The notes beneath the pieces are model-generated. The model searched no databases. It was not told where the DNA came from and worked only from the letters and a program-made list of their open reading frames with translations. A stretch of DNA of 64,000 bases from Mytilus galloprovincialis. Taxonomy: Eukaryota > Mollusca > Bivalvia > Mytilida > Mytilidae. Positions 49,519-62,524 of this stretch are shown here, piece after piece (position 1 is the stretch's first letter; each line of letters starts with the position of its first letter). The DNA is taken from NCBI RefSeq assembly GCF_965363235.1, contig NC_134838.1:17330441-17394440 (forward strand), given 5' to 3'. The position numbers and the translations under genes are program-made.

Positions 49519-52500
49519 CTAATCTTTATGTTTAAAAACCAAGTCCTTTGTAAGATGTGAAATGAAACAAGGCATCTGGGTAACAATGCCACTGCTTTGA
49601 TGTTTTGGTTTATATCCCATTCCAACTTTTTTGTTAACTCTGGTCAATACTTTGTAGAAGTCTTCACCTTGCTTCATCTTCAGAAACTCATCTGACAAAT
49701 GTCGTACGAATGGTGACCCTGTCTGTGAGTTTCGGAAAGATCCATAGCCTGTTATTCAGAAATAGATTTCAATGTAAAAAATAAGCAGATGTTGTATTCA
49801 AGTGTGCATTATGGTGATAAGAGGCAATCACATTTTTTATAATTTCGTATCATTAGACATCATCGATTATAATAACTAAGATACATCATTTATGATTTAC
49901 TTTTCAGTTATTAAATGAATATCATAAAAAATCTTTAAGTCGTATTTTAAGCACATTAATTATTATGTATATCTTTATACGGTTTTATATCAACTTTCTC
50001 CATGAATCCATCTAGGAAAAATGCATATTGATTTCGAAATAATATCCAAAATGTATGAATAATTTAAAAGAGTAAACCATTTCGACTAAATTATCGTCAT
50101 AAAGAATGGGGCCACATTTTCATCACATAAGTCGCCTATGAGAAAACAATAAGGTATAATTTCATGAATTGAAAAAAACTAAATTATTTCCAATATGAAA
50201 AAAACAAAAATCTTTTAATATAAGAACCATATCTGAATTGTATATGAATTGGATCCAGCCAAATTTATTATCATTACTAAAAAATACAAATGAAAACGTT
50301 TTTGACGTGTGCTTTTGCTGGAATGTTGTATGAGCAGCTTAAAAAATTGGAAAATCTTCTTTCTTTTCTAACCTTTATATTACAGGATTATGATATCATC
50401 TTCTGATTTTGTTTTATCTTATTATACGAGCAAACACACACTGCTACTTATGTTCCGTTTTTTTGTTATTTATACCAATGCTTCATCACTATTTGTTTTC
50501 TTGTGGATTGTATGTTTGAAATTGATAAACGAAATTTGAGCATCATTAAACTACTGTTGCTATATATTCATATTAAAATAGTATTAATCATAAACTGTAC
50601 AACGGTTGATTTAGCTCGAAACCAGATAAAATCGGGAGAATATACCACTCAAATATTAACACCTTCCAATGAGCCTATGAAAAAATACTTGTAGTTTCTA
50701 TGGAAATGGTTCCAGCACCAAAGATTTGAATAATAAACTGAGAAAAAATTCGAACGAATCCTCGCAGAACATGTACAATGCATACGTGTTCTGTGTATTG
50801 CACACACAAATGTAAAGTTGAACAATTACAAATCATAAAGACAATCTGACCGAAATTAATTGTCGTTCTTTACCAAGTTATTGAGGAATAATAATGCGAT
50901 CACAATTCGTTAACTTGTTTATTGTTAGAAAACTAAGCCATCCATAAACCAACACACATATTACAATGGTGTAATGGTTTTTCTCCGTTAAGATGTATTG
51001 AGCTTAATACTACTTATAGGTAAAGTTTTATAAGTAAATATAACGTTATATTCTTTTTTCTTTACTTTCTTTACTTTTTTTATAAAATGAAAACAAAACA
51101 AAAATTTGAGAATGAATAGAAACCGAATTTATTATAAAATCATCCAAATTCAAATATCTCTAAATTGATTTCAACAATATTTTACTATGAATTATACAAG
51201 TACATTTTATAAACACATTCACAATTAGAATTCAGAAACAAGCAACCAGTGCTTTTATTAATCTGTGTAATAATATACATACATACGTATGTTTTGTTTT
51301 TAAATCAGTTTATAGGTCTCGAAGGATGAAAGGTGCAACGGAGTTTGACACCCAGCAGCAAAATCATTATATCTTCTTACTGGAGGCATATATCAAACAT
51401 TTGAGACAAGGTTTTGTAGCTTGTTATGGTTGATTAAAGGGATGAAAACAATTTTTTACTACCATTTGACCTTAATGTGTCATGTTCATCCAAGTTGGAA
51501 GACCACTTTTTTGGCAATTATATGCTATAATGTTAAAAGAAATAATTGGTGAAAGCTATACTTTATTGTAGTTTTATCATGGGTAGGCCTTATATTCGTG
51601 ATTATTTTTGCCCGAGCGTTAGTATAGTTGCAACAATTATTTCGATTCTGACAATAAAGCAATTTCTATGTCCGATGTGTATAAGTGTAGTGAGTTTGTG
51701 AAGGCTCTTACACGAAACCTCCCTTTTTTGTTTTAAACAAGAAACGACTGGCAATTTGATTTTTCAGAGGCAAGAGTTTTGAACAGACAGCATGAACGGT
51801 TGTCGTATCTAGGTCAAATATGTCAATTTCGAATTGCAACACATTACAGCCTTATTTAATGAATAAGTCTCAGCATGTGCATCATTTAAGAGTTTGGAAG
51901 TGTTTTAAGTTAATGAAATATATTAAATGCATGCCAATTTGATCAAATTCATTATTCTTCAGTAGTCAATATAAGCATGTGCAAACAAATTTTACTGGAT
52001 TTAGAGCATGGGTTTATTTACAAAGCGAATAAAAGCACGTCATATCAGAATTTGAGATTAATCATACCAAAAATAAATTTATCTATAGATTAAGAAAGAA
52101 TTGTATTTTAGCTTTGAAATGAGTTAAGATTTTAAAAATCCATTGAGTAATTTTGGAGAAATTAATCTTTGAGAACTGTTGGTTGGAGTCAGGAAATTCT
52201 GACTGTAGTGCTACCTTTATAAACACCAATACAAATATATAGTCGGCTTTTTTAAAATTAAGGTATTAGTGCAAACTTTAAACGTGTATCGAAAGCACGT
52301 GTTATGTCTGTAAAAAGTTAGACTATATAGATTACTTGTTGTTTTTTCATGTTTGTATTTTGCACGTCTATTTTTTAGAACTTCAGTGTTGTTGTGATTA
52401 TTACATTATTTAAATATTTAGGTTTTTCCTCTTTCCTTTTTTTTTGGTATTATGAAATACTTATTTTTGCTGTTCTTGCTGTACTAATCATATCACTTTT

Positions 52501-55500
52501 GAATTACTCTAGACTTCGAGAACAGTATTTCTACCACAGGAATGACTAAAAACTGACCTACATCCTTTGATTTATATATTCTCGTATTATTATCAAACAT
52601 AAAATTGTATCATTGGAAATCATACCACATCTTCTTTTTTTTTATATTTCTAATGAATTTTGTAACTGTTTATAGTGTATGGTTTATGGCGAAAAGCGCA
52701 TGGTTCATGGTGATATTGTATTTGTATTTGTATTTTTGTTTATTTCATGAAAAAAAGAGATGTATGGTATGTGGATAATGATACATGGTGACATGTATAT
52801 CGATGTAAAATATCAATGTAATAATGACGGACCATTGATCTAAGACGATAAAAATAACGAGTGCATAAGTAAGTGGAATTACTAACACCGATGTATATTT
52901 AGCTTTACTAATGCTTTGTATACGGATTTACTAAACTAACCAGAAGAAGATGAATACACTGCAAGGAAATCTGCTTCATTAGGGATTCGTATTGTGTCTC
53001 CAAAATTATGGTCATACTCTGTAAATATAGGAGCAGCATCTGCCTGGTTTGGATCTCTTATAACTTTTACTTCTACACCACCTCCTAAATCTAATCCTCT
53101 ACATGCCTGAAATTGTAGATTTACAATCATATTTTGACCTTACTGAAAAATTTAGTCTGAACTGTTGTATTGTGCACTTTTAAAGTATATGAAACACCGA
53201 CACTTATATCACTTGTAAGTTTCTGGGTATTTTAATTTTCAATGAGTTTTATTTGATGATGCAATGTTTTTCACTCGAGTGCCATTTTAAATCCTCAAGT
53301 TTGTAAAAAGTGCCCATGGCGTCCTGAGATAAAAGTGTTGTTTTGGAAATATGTAAGTTCGAAACTTAACAATAGTCGTAAGTGTAATAAAATCAACGGT
53401 ACCAATTTTGTTGCACCAGATGCGCATTTCGACAAAATATGTCTCTTCAGTGATGCTCGTGGCAAATATACATCATACTAGCTTTAATTATATGACACGT
53501 AGGGTGCTGAAAACTTGATATCATTTATGTGAAATATCCTTGATTTCACTTCAAATGTATGAAAGTAAACAAATTTTAGCATTAAAGTCACTAAAGTAAA
53601 ACTGTTAAAATAGGAATTTAAAAAAAATAATACTCAAAGGCAACATAGTCAACAAAGTAAAAATGTGAATCTTTTGTAAACAGTTGATACCAATTTCTTA
53701 ATAACACATTTTTATCTTAAGCAACATGTAAATTATTTAATGATTTCCACAATAAGATCACAATGTTTAAATGAAAGTCCTTTCTTTTCTTAAAGTTTTG
53801 TCTTCAAAGTAGATATACTGGTTATTTCTATGTGAGGGTTTAAATAAAGATTGAAATTTGTCCTGTAAAAAGATGATATCAATATAGTTACAAGTGTTTG
53901 AAAAATCCAATAGCAAAACATAACATATATTGGTGATAATGATGTCTTAGAATATTCGTAGAGATTACTTGTTTTATATCATTCGTTAGGGAATGACAAC
54001 TGTCAGTTTAAAAATTATTTAGGAAATATTACTGATTTGGTTTTCGCTAAGATAATCACAAATTATACTAACATCAGTTTCATGTAAATTTCCGTTAGAA
54101 TATATAGGGAAATAATGGTTTCTGTTTACCTTTAAGAAGTTGATTGTATTTATATATTTGACATCATTCAACAAACAAACAAACCAAATTATAGAAACCT
54201 CAGAGTTTAATAAACAGCCATAAGACTGCCCATTTGTTTTGCTACAGTGAGTAATGACGATATACATGTTACAGCTCAAACTACATTGCAATCTCCTTGT
54301 ATATTAATCAGTAGATCATATAAGTTATATATAATTTTACCCTATAACTCATGAAACAAAACGAGTTTACTAAACATTAAAGTTCAATGTACTAATATAC
54401 TAGTATATAAAAAAAAACATATTTAAAAAAAAAACATGCAATTTATTAAACTTACCTGTAATATAAAAACTTTTGGTTTCAGAATAAGTTCTGGACAGTT
54501 CGTTGCATTAAAGAAATCCATCACATATTTGATCTTGATAGACATATCTGTCATATATACACTGTCCTCATTACCATGTGTCAACAATACTACAATCAGG
54601 CAATCCGCATTCTTCAAACTTTCCTTGTCTTCTCTAACTTAAAAAAAATATTAATACATAGTAAGGAAAGTCTTTTTGAAAATTCTAGATTTATAGAGGT
54701 TGATTCAATGCAATATAACATTTTTGGTACAAATTGAATGCACCAGATGCGCATTTCAAAAATTAATATCTATCCAGTGATGCTCGCTGCCAAATACATA
54801 TACAAACATTGAAGAGCTGATTTAACAAAAATAGAACTTAAGTATAACCAAATCCGGAATTTGTCCTCATTGACAACACCCACTCTACGTTTTCTTATTT
54901 CCTGGTTTTAAACACAATTGGTGTTTAATTCTGTAATCTGATATTGGCTTTCCTTTTTAGTCTATAAAGTATATTTCTGAAGTCTCAAGCCTCGGTAACA
55001 GCTTATCGGATAGCACGAACGGCCGCCTAACGGATGAAAATAAAAGTTGTCCGTTGACAAAATTGTTATCCGTTGGGAGTCCGTTGATGTACTGACCGAA
55101 TAAAACGGACGTGTAACGGATGCATAACGGACACACACCGGATATGCAACGTACGAGAAACGGGCACGTACCGGACAGAACGGATGTCGAACGTACGTCC
55201 AACGGACGAGTACCGCATAAAACGGACACCAAATGGAAGCGTACCGGATAAAACGGATGAACAAGATATACGGAAAAATCAAAGGCGACAATAATAATAC
55301 ATGTAAATCGTATATATATTCAAAATGTTTCTGTGTAACTGGTTTTGGTTTATTCTTCAAAATTCCGCCAAAGGACAGTGTCTGGCCTGAATAAGAACTG
55401 CTTGATTGTGGAGACGTGCCTATACTCTAAGATCGATTATGAATAATAAAAATTCATGAACCTTAAGAAATCTGACATACCAATAATTGGCATTTCTGAC

Positions 55501-58500
55501 GCGAAATTTTCAATTTGCATTTATCTGTTTCAGATCCGTTCATCATCCGTTTTATCCGTTATACCGGCGGTAGACGTCCGTTTCTCATCCGTTCAACATC
55601 CGTTTTATCGTTTGTGTCGTTGTTCTCCTCTTATATTTAATGCGTTTCGCTCGGTTTTGGTTTGTTACCCCGATTTTGTTTTTTGTCCATGGATTTATGA
55701 GTTTTGAACAGCGGTATACTACTGTTGCCTTTATTTATCCGTTAAACGTCTGGTAGAAGTCCGTTGGTGACTTTATCTTCCAGACCTCCAACGGATGTAT
55801 AACGGACACGTAACGGATACAAAACGGAAACGAAACGGACGAGTACCGTACAAAACGGACGCCTAACAGACGTTCAACGGACATTTTATCCGTTGGACGT
55901 CCGTTCAAAGTTTTGAACATGCTCAAAATTTTCCACTGGACAGAACGGACGCCGACGGATAAAACGTACGCTTAACGGACATGCAACGGATATGGACGGA
56001 CGTCTAACGGATAAGAACGGACGTGTAACGGACATGAACGGATTGAAAAAAAAAGTTATCCGTTAGGCGTCCGTTCGAGCTATCCGGTAAGGTGTGACCG
56101 AGGCTTCATGGTGTGAATATAATGTCTGTAGTTTAAATTGGAGGTTGTTTAACTATGTTGTTATGTTGTTAATATAAGGCATATAGACAAAGCACATTAT
56201 CAAAAATGAAAGACAAGAACACAATTTGTTTTTACATTATAACAATAACACAATGAGGGGATGTATAAGTTACGTCATACGGATATCCATCAAAAAGAGA
56301 CTAAATAGTAAAAAAAAATATTCGTAAAGACATATAAAAGAACACTATTACACGCGAATAATTTTATAAACAACGTCAGTACCCAGAATCTATATTTCAA
56401 GACCATCGTGTATTATTTGTGAAATTGATACGGAATATTGATCAACAAGTTAGAAACTTCTGATGAATTCTTTTAGGAACAGGGAAAATGAAAGAGGATT
56501 GATTGCTGCTCACAATGAAGCTATGTAATCATTAGTTCCATGCGATTGAGTTGAAATCATTCCATCGTAAATTTTACGAACGCCATCACTAGTTGGTGGG
56601 CCGTTATGAAATATCCGTTTCACAGATGTTAACTACAATCCCGTCCCCCTTTCCTGCATGTGACGCATCGAGTTAGACTAATTATCGGATGTGTACTAGT
56701 ATGAGCATCATGACGGATACTACAAGTGGTTCAGGATCTGCTTACTCTCCTGGAGCACTTAAGATCACCCCAATTTTTATAGGGTGTTTGTGAACTTTTG
56801 TTGGTATGTTGGTCTTGTTATTTTTTTCAGTCATGGCGTTGTCTGTTTATTCCCGACAGGTGTTCAAACCAACGACTGTCTGCGCTCAAGGCGCACACAC
56901 TAACGCTAGACCACTAAGGCGGTGACTTTATCAGAGATACCAAACTTATAACTTTGAACGACAGACGCACGTTTTGTATCTAAAGACTCATCAACTCGTT
57001 CGAACATGAAAGTTTAAAGATCAAATAAAGGACAAGTGAACATAAAATGCATGCTTGCAACATGATAAGCTTAAAACTGTGATTAGTCTTAAAAAATATC
57101 TCTTTAAATCTTTACACACATGATTTAGAAGATATATATAGTTTCCACAGAACAGGAAATAATCATTGACATCTATTAACTAAATTGTCTATTGTAGCCA
57201 TGTTTTCAGTCGGATCCCCCAAAATCTAACTGCTATTTTGTATAATAAAACGCCTTTCATATAAGACTATTGGCAAGTATTTGTTCTTCTCTATATTAAT
57301 GATAAGTTATTTAGATTTTTTTCGGAACGTTCTGGTAGAATTGATGATACATCATTGCTGTGATGTTTGTCAACCTAGCAACATAAAATGAGTATCCTTA
57401 TTATAAAGAACATGAAAAATAATTCCATTACAGCGGATTCCACTGCCTGTGTAGTGAAAGGTAATATCTTTGGTTAGCATGCTTGTTAGCTGAACCGCGG
57501 AGTCATTATGAGGTCAGATATACTACCCTCCCTTCTAAGTAGCATAGTCCAAAAGACTGATCGATTGGTTTTCTGTCGGACTAGTCTATTCTTAAAGTAG
57601 GTTAGTTTTTCTGACCAAACAATGACTTCACGGTTCAGCTAACAAGTAAGCTAACCAAAGATATAAACTGTGGCTACACACTCAATGGAATCCGCTGTAA
57701 ACATCAGAACGAACTGAGATTTTCGCGTTGTAAATTTAATTTAAAATATTTAAGCATTCATAACAAAACATTACAAAAACTTAAAAATTTTAAGTTTGAT
57801 TTTGAAAAATCAAATTTAACCTTTATTACTCTCAAATTCTTACTCTCATTAAATTTCGTATCCATGTCATCTTTTGTGACATCATTCAACATATCAGTAT
57901 CAAAACCAAGTTCCATGAATCGTTGGAATAAAGACGAAGCATCCACATCACTTCCTTCACGATCACCTAATTTTAATTTTGGATTAAATGTAATGTTATT
58001 GATTACAACTGCTATCCCAGAACTAATTGTGTATCTTTCTTGGTCTAAATGTGTTTTGGCTATTTTGCCTTGTCCAGAGTTACTACAACAGAAAAATCAT
58101 TTAGAAAAACAAAACTTCAAAATTTACATGATAAATCAATTCAAAATATCGGTGTTGTATTTTTACCCTGAATACAAACCCTTTATTTTTGTTCAATTTG
58201 TTCTGATTTGATCGTCCTTACTTAAGAGCAGTCTATCTTATTTAAGGGCCAGTGTTTGTAACATGAATCGAAAAAATGAGCATGGATATCATTTATACTT
58301 TTGGAGCATTTAGATAAACCTTAACCAGAATACGCTGAAAATTTGTAATATTAAAACATTTACGATCCTTCAACGTTTGTAATAGGTTTATGACTTTTCG
58401 AGACGTTGGCTCCATTTATCACTGAACAAATGTGATTCGTGAAATACGCGTCTGACAGGTCAAATTGGTACCATTTATGTTTGAAAATAAATGCAGCAGT

Positions 58501-60037
58501 ACTGTACCGCTGTTCAAAAGTCATAAATCAATTGAGAAAAAACCAAATCTGGTTTACAAACATAAACCGAAGGAAACAGATCAACTATAAGAGTTGTACT
58601 TACGATCAATCTTAGTCTTAAGATTTTTGTGAAACCTACTTTGAAAACAACAAAAATCAAACGACAATGTAACACACACAAAAAAAAAAAACGAACTATA
58701 AGATAACAACTGCCATTTGCCTCACTTGGTAAAGGACATTTTGAGAACAAATGGTGGGTTGAACTTAGTTTTGTGGCTAGCAAAACTTCACGCTTTTATG
58801 GCAATCTCAAACATACCACTAAAATGACAACATTTAATGACAGAAAATGTAATTTCAACCGTTTGAAGGAACTGAATTAGATTGAAATTAATTTCTTCTA
58901 GTTGTCTCCCATAGACCGTTAGTTGTTTTCCCGCGCTTCATGGGATATAGCCATTCAGCACGACAGGGCCGACTCGACTAGACGTGTTTCTCAGTTAAAT
59001 TTTTTATCTTGCTTATGTGAATTTATTTGATTTTATATGAAATGTTTTGATTTCAGTAGTAATTATTACAAGTAATAGTAATTACTTGACTATATTTTGT
59101 CGACATGATATTATGTATCATAATGTGCAATTAAAATCAGCACATGTATGGCACTGTCGTGTGGGTATTCAATTTGAACTTTAGTTTGGTTTTTATTAGT
59201 CTTATGTGCTTAGAGTTCGGTAGTTTATGGGCGTAGTTATTGTGGAAAAAATCCAGTTAAAATAAATGCAAGATCATACAGGACAGAGAAATACACAATA
59301 ATTTCTCAATACAATAGTACATTTCGACATGCTAACCACAGAATAACACCGAACACCATAAACAACCTAAGACAGCACTCAGAGCCACGAACTATACGTC
59401 AGACATTTTCACATGACTGTATCAACTCCACACAAGTGATGTCACAGGTGACTTAAAAAATAAATTAGATATAATTCAATAGTAGGTTTGTAATTATGTT
59501 ATTTGATGTATTTTATAATAATTCAAGAATATTAATATAGAATGGTGTTAGTAATTAGTTGATAAATTGTATTATCAATCTATGTCGGTATTTCTTCTAA
59601 ATCAAATTGTAAAACAATCAAATCATGTGCAAATAGTTATTGTAACTAAAATCATTTAAATGACTGGGTGATTAGTTATCTTTACTTTTACACACAAATA
59701 AAAAATAAAAACAAATAGAATTACAACTACAAATGACAAGATATTGAACAATATCCGATCAGAATTACAAATAAAATTGTAAAGTACCTACCTTTCTTCA
59801 AGTTTTGGACTCATTCTTTAAAAAATTAATTAAACTATTTTTACTGGAACAGTTATACCTTTTAATGAGTTGTAAATTGCGGCATTCAATGGAAAATGGA
59901 TTAAAGACAACACAAAGAAAGTATATTCAATCACACATGTACCTTTCTGTTTCATTTGCAATTGGTGCAATCGGTGTTTTTGTTAATGTTTCTCCCTTGT
60001 TACCAACAACAGCATCCACCTCGTCAAATTTTTCCAT
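49519..60037 (-). CDS. Caspase gene E: executioner-type caspase with N-terminal DEVD-A site, long introns
   Basis: Predicted active executioner caspase, 303 residues. Exons: 59943-60037, 57844-58082, 54456-54637, 52941-53106 and 49519-49748, phases 2, 1, 0, 1. Residues 5-9 are DEVDA as in gene D. Signatures: GDREGSDVDASSL (first pocket Arg), VLLTHGNEDSVY (catalytic His), QACRGLDLGGG (catalytic Cys), linker NQAD-A, YSSSSGYGSFRNS (second pocket Arg) and SHLTKDLVFKHKD at the end. The gene spans 10.5 kb, three times gene D. Intron 4 (49749-52940) is 3.2 kb with nothing I recognise. Introns 1 to 3 hold dispersed repeats, a TA-flanked MITE in intron 2 (57431-57697), a 1.1 kb inverted-motif element in intron 2 (54987-56106) and a retroelement fragment followed by a SINE head (56470-56925). 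Exon sequence is closest to A and D, not to the neighbouring pseudo-caspase type. Family assignment is firm. Confidence 0.92.
49749..52940. other. Intron 4 of caspase E, nothing identified
   Basis: The largest intron in the array (3.2 kb). No repeat family from elsewhere in the window and no coding segment was recognised in it. Confidence 0.45.
53385..53480 (+). repeat. R9 repeat scrap in intron 3 of gene E
   Basis: CACCAGATGCGCATTTCGAC then CTCTTCAGTGATGCTCGTGG. Related scraps: 16285-16355 in intron 3 of gene B, and 54715-54800 in intron 2 of gene E. Confidence 0.6.
54987..56106. mobile_element. 1.1 kb non-autonomous element with long inverted ends made of short motifs
   Basis: The ends match as inverted repeats over about 60 bases: GCCTCGGTAACAGC opens at 54989 and ACCGAGGC closes at 56104, with shared GATAGC and CGCCTAACGGAT further in. 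Both arms (54987-55265 and 55755-56106) are degenerate runs of AACGGACG/AACGGAT-like 8 to 12-mers, read as TCCGTT in the other direction. The middle holds an R5 repeat. Apparent frames on the minus strand (RFIRYASIW type) are translations of the motif run. The target duplication could not be fixed. It lies in intron 2 of gene E. Confidence 0.72.
56470..56870 (+). mobile_element. Second retroelement 3' fragment of the R2 type, in intron 2 of gene E
   Basis: Parallels 43010-43440: a coding-like start with GAACGCCATCACTAGTTGGT, then GGATCTGCTTACTC and CATGGCGTTGTCTG. Shorter and more worn than the copy upstream of D; broken. A SINE-type tRNA head abuts it at 56855-56922. Confidence 0.5.
56855..56925 (-). 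repeat. tRNA-like SINE head in intron 2 of gene E
   Basis: Minus strand: GTGGTCTAGCG (56904-56914, A-box-like) and GGTTTGAACACC (56859-56870, B-box-like) at the usual distance. It abuts the R2 fragment. Confidence 0.5.
57429..57699. mobile_element. TA-flanked MITE in intron 2 of gene E
   Basis: Inverted ends CAGCGGATTCCA (57431) and TGGAATCCGCTG (ending 57697), with TA on both sides as expected for Tc1/mariner-type insertion. The inverted arms continue for about 90 bases (ATATCTTTGGTTAGC, then TTGTTAGCTGAACCG). Total about 267 bases, no coding content. The TA duplication fits Tc1/mariner, but TIRs starting CAG also occur in other superfamilies. Confidence 0.72.
58500..58850 (+). repeat. R3-type repeat in intron 1 of gene E
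   Basis: Contains AACAACTGCCATTTGCCTCA, CTTGGTAAAGGACATTTTGA and AATGGTGGGTTGAACTTAGT, diverged from the other R3 copies. A reverse scrap of family R5 (TACCGCTGTTCAAAAGTCAT) opens it. Confidence 0.55.
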
Positions 60038-60104
60038 ATCTTAAAAAGTTAAAAGTGTATTTAACAAATGTGAAATTGGCAAAATAACCTGCGCATGTCT
60101 ACGT

Positions 60105-60310
60105 TAAAGATATAAGAAGATGTGGTATGAGTGCCAATGAGACACATCTCTGTCACAATTTGTGAAAGTAAATCATTATAGGTCAAAGTACGGTCTTCAA
60201 CACCGAGCAGCAAGCTATAAAGGGCCCCGAAAATGATCGTAAAATATAGATAATACAATCAACTCAACTTTTTTCCGAAATAAAAACACAACATAGAAAA
60301 CCAAAGACTC
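60105..60310 (+). repeat. R4 repeat copy just upstream of caspase E exon 1
   Basis: GAAGATGTGGTATGAGTGCC, AATGAGACACATCTCTGTCA and GAGCAGCAAGCTATAAAGGG are strong landmarks of R4. It starts about 70 bases upstream of the ATG of gene E. Confidence 0.68.
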
Positions 60311-60989
60311 AAAATAACCTAAATAAAGGCAAAAGAAGTATACCGCTGTTACTACTCGAGAAATGAGTGGGAAAAAAGTATTGAAATACAAATGTACCGG
60401 TAGTGGTAACTTATCTGAACTTAAGATACCAAGACATTTTTGTTAAAATTCCGTATCAACTTCACAAATAATACATGATGGTCTTGATGTATTATTCTGA
60501 AACTGACGTTGTTTATCCTCTTAATTACGTTTTATAGTTTTCCATTACTTTGTGGTTTTGTAAATTTTTACTTCCACTATATAGTGTATTTTTTATACAC
60601 CCCGTCAAAGTTTTATTGTACTAAATTTTTGTATTGTTATCTTTTGTTTTTGATTATATTTGTTTGTTTGTATGCCTTCTTGTTTTTCTTTGTTATAGTG
60701 ATAAAGATTACAAAACACAGTTGACTGGTCTAATCCTATGTTTTATTTTACATTTTGACCTACTATGTCTTTGTTTTGTTGTCAATATAAAGGAATTATA
60801 TGCGACTGTTATACAAGTGAGAGATTTAGCTAGCTACAATATCTATAAAAACAGATTTAATCAATCATTTTCTACATAAAGAAATGCCTGTAATAAGTCG
60901 GGAAATATGACAGTTGTTATCTTTTCGTATGATGTGTTTTAGCTTTTAATTTGTTCATTTGATTAGGCATTTTTGAATTGTCCCCTGTG

Positions 60990-62520
60990 TTCAGAATTTT
61001 TGTTATTTAACATTTTAACGTTGATATATACCATCTTTCTTCCTTGATGGATTTTTTACGGGCATGTATGTTCAATTTATATGTTTCCCGATTAGAAACT
61101 ATGTCAGGATAATGATATGAAAATATTTTTTTAAAAACTACTCTATGAAGTGTTTAGTCACAAGCAGAAATTCGTTGACGTTGTCATGATCACATCTCTA
61201 ACATCACCGAAAATGCAATACAGTGACATAAAGATGCTAACATCCATGTCATTAAGTCTCTGGTAAATAGTTGTCTTCTTGACAATCATACCATATCAAC
61301 TTAATTTTTTATCATCTGTCAATTTACTGTATCAATTATACAACAGAACAGTAGTTAGGAATACACAGATAGCGGTATACTACTGTTGCCTTGATATAGT
61401 ATAATAAACACACTTATACTGAAAAAAAGTCTTTATATGTAGAAATATGATGTTTAACGTATTAACTCAAGAACGCATTGTAAGGGTATTTAATATGAAT
61501 TTCTTTTTTTTTGTCACCAGGTGGTTAAGTTTATTTCAATAATTTAAAATTATCAGTCCATGAAACATTACATAACATTTCTTGGAAGGAGTTAGACAAA
61601 ATATTATCATACATATATTAACCCATATTTTAATATTGACTTAAACATTCATCTTGATTTTCTTGAAATTGAATGGTTTGTGTCGGTAACCAATAAAATT
61701 GACTAAAAACAAATGCTAGTAAAGGGTATCGGGTCCATCCGACCCTGAGATTCAGTCGGACCCCATGTACCCCATTTTCATGTCGAATTTAAGATAAATT
61801 AGATCACATTTTCGCCTTTACTCAAAACATTTATTTTTAGGATAGAAACAACATGGATAAATATGTTTTGAAAAAGCTAACTGCAACTGTAATATGTAAA
61901 CAGACAAGCGTCAGTTTACTTGAAAAGGTACTTTTAAAAATAGGGAACTGACTTTACTTTTTACTCATTTTTATTTATCATAAAAATATTAGTCTTCAAT
62001 CTATAATATTAAGCCCGGAGCAGGTCACATGAATTAGGAAAGAACAAACAGCCAAAGTGTTCAAAAAATATTTCAACTTTCGAAGTGTTACAGATAATCA
62101 AAAAACTCGGAACGTTGCAAGATTTGTTACTATCTGGAAATTTAATAGTTTTTTTCTAAAAATTGTTTGGTTTTCCATCGGTAGCCAGTCTTCATGACGA
62201 AAAACGGATCATTTTCTACGTCACGGGGTTACAAATTTCAATGCATTCAAGTTAAGCGGTTCGGGAATGTTAAATCGAATTGAATTTATTTTCAATACAA
62301 ATTCAAGCAAAAGTATATTTTTATTCGATCTCGGAAGACTATTGAATGAAAAGCTGGTGCAATTTTATTGTTGGTAAAACATAATGGCAAGTACATCATG
62401 ACAATAAAGTCAAATGCATATCAAATCAATTCTAAAATTAAAAAAATCATTTTCTATATTTTTTTTTCTTTCTATTTCATTAATAATGAATGACCTTTTG
62501 AATAATTAAATGAAAATGTC
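60990..62520. other. No gene recognised upstream of caspase E
   Basis: AT-rich, with an R5 scrap at 61370-61395. Otherwise nothing identified. Confidence 0.45.
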
Positions 62521-62524
62521 TAAT

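Noticed and set aside
54957-55360. Two overlapping minus-strand frames of 91 and 132 codons
   Set aside because: They are translations of the AACGGACG-type motif run in the inverted-arm element; the composition is periodic and no domain is present.
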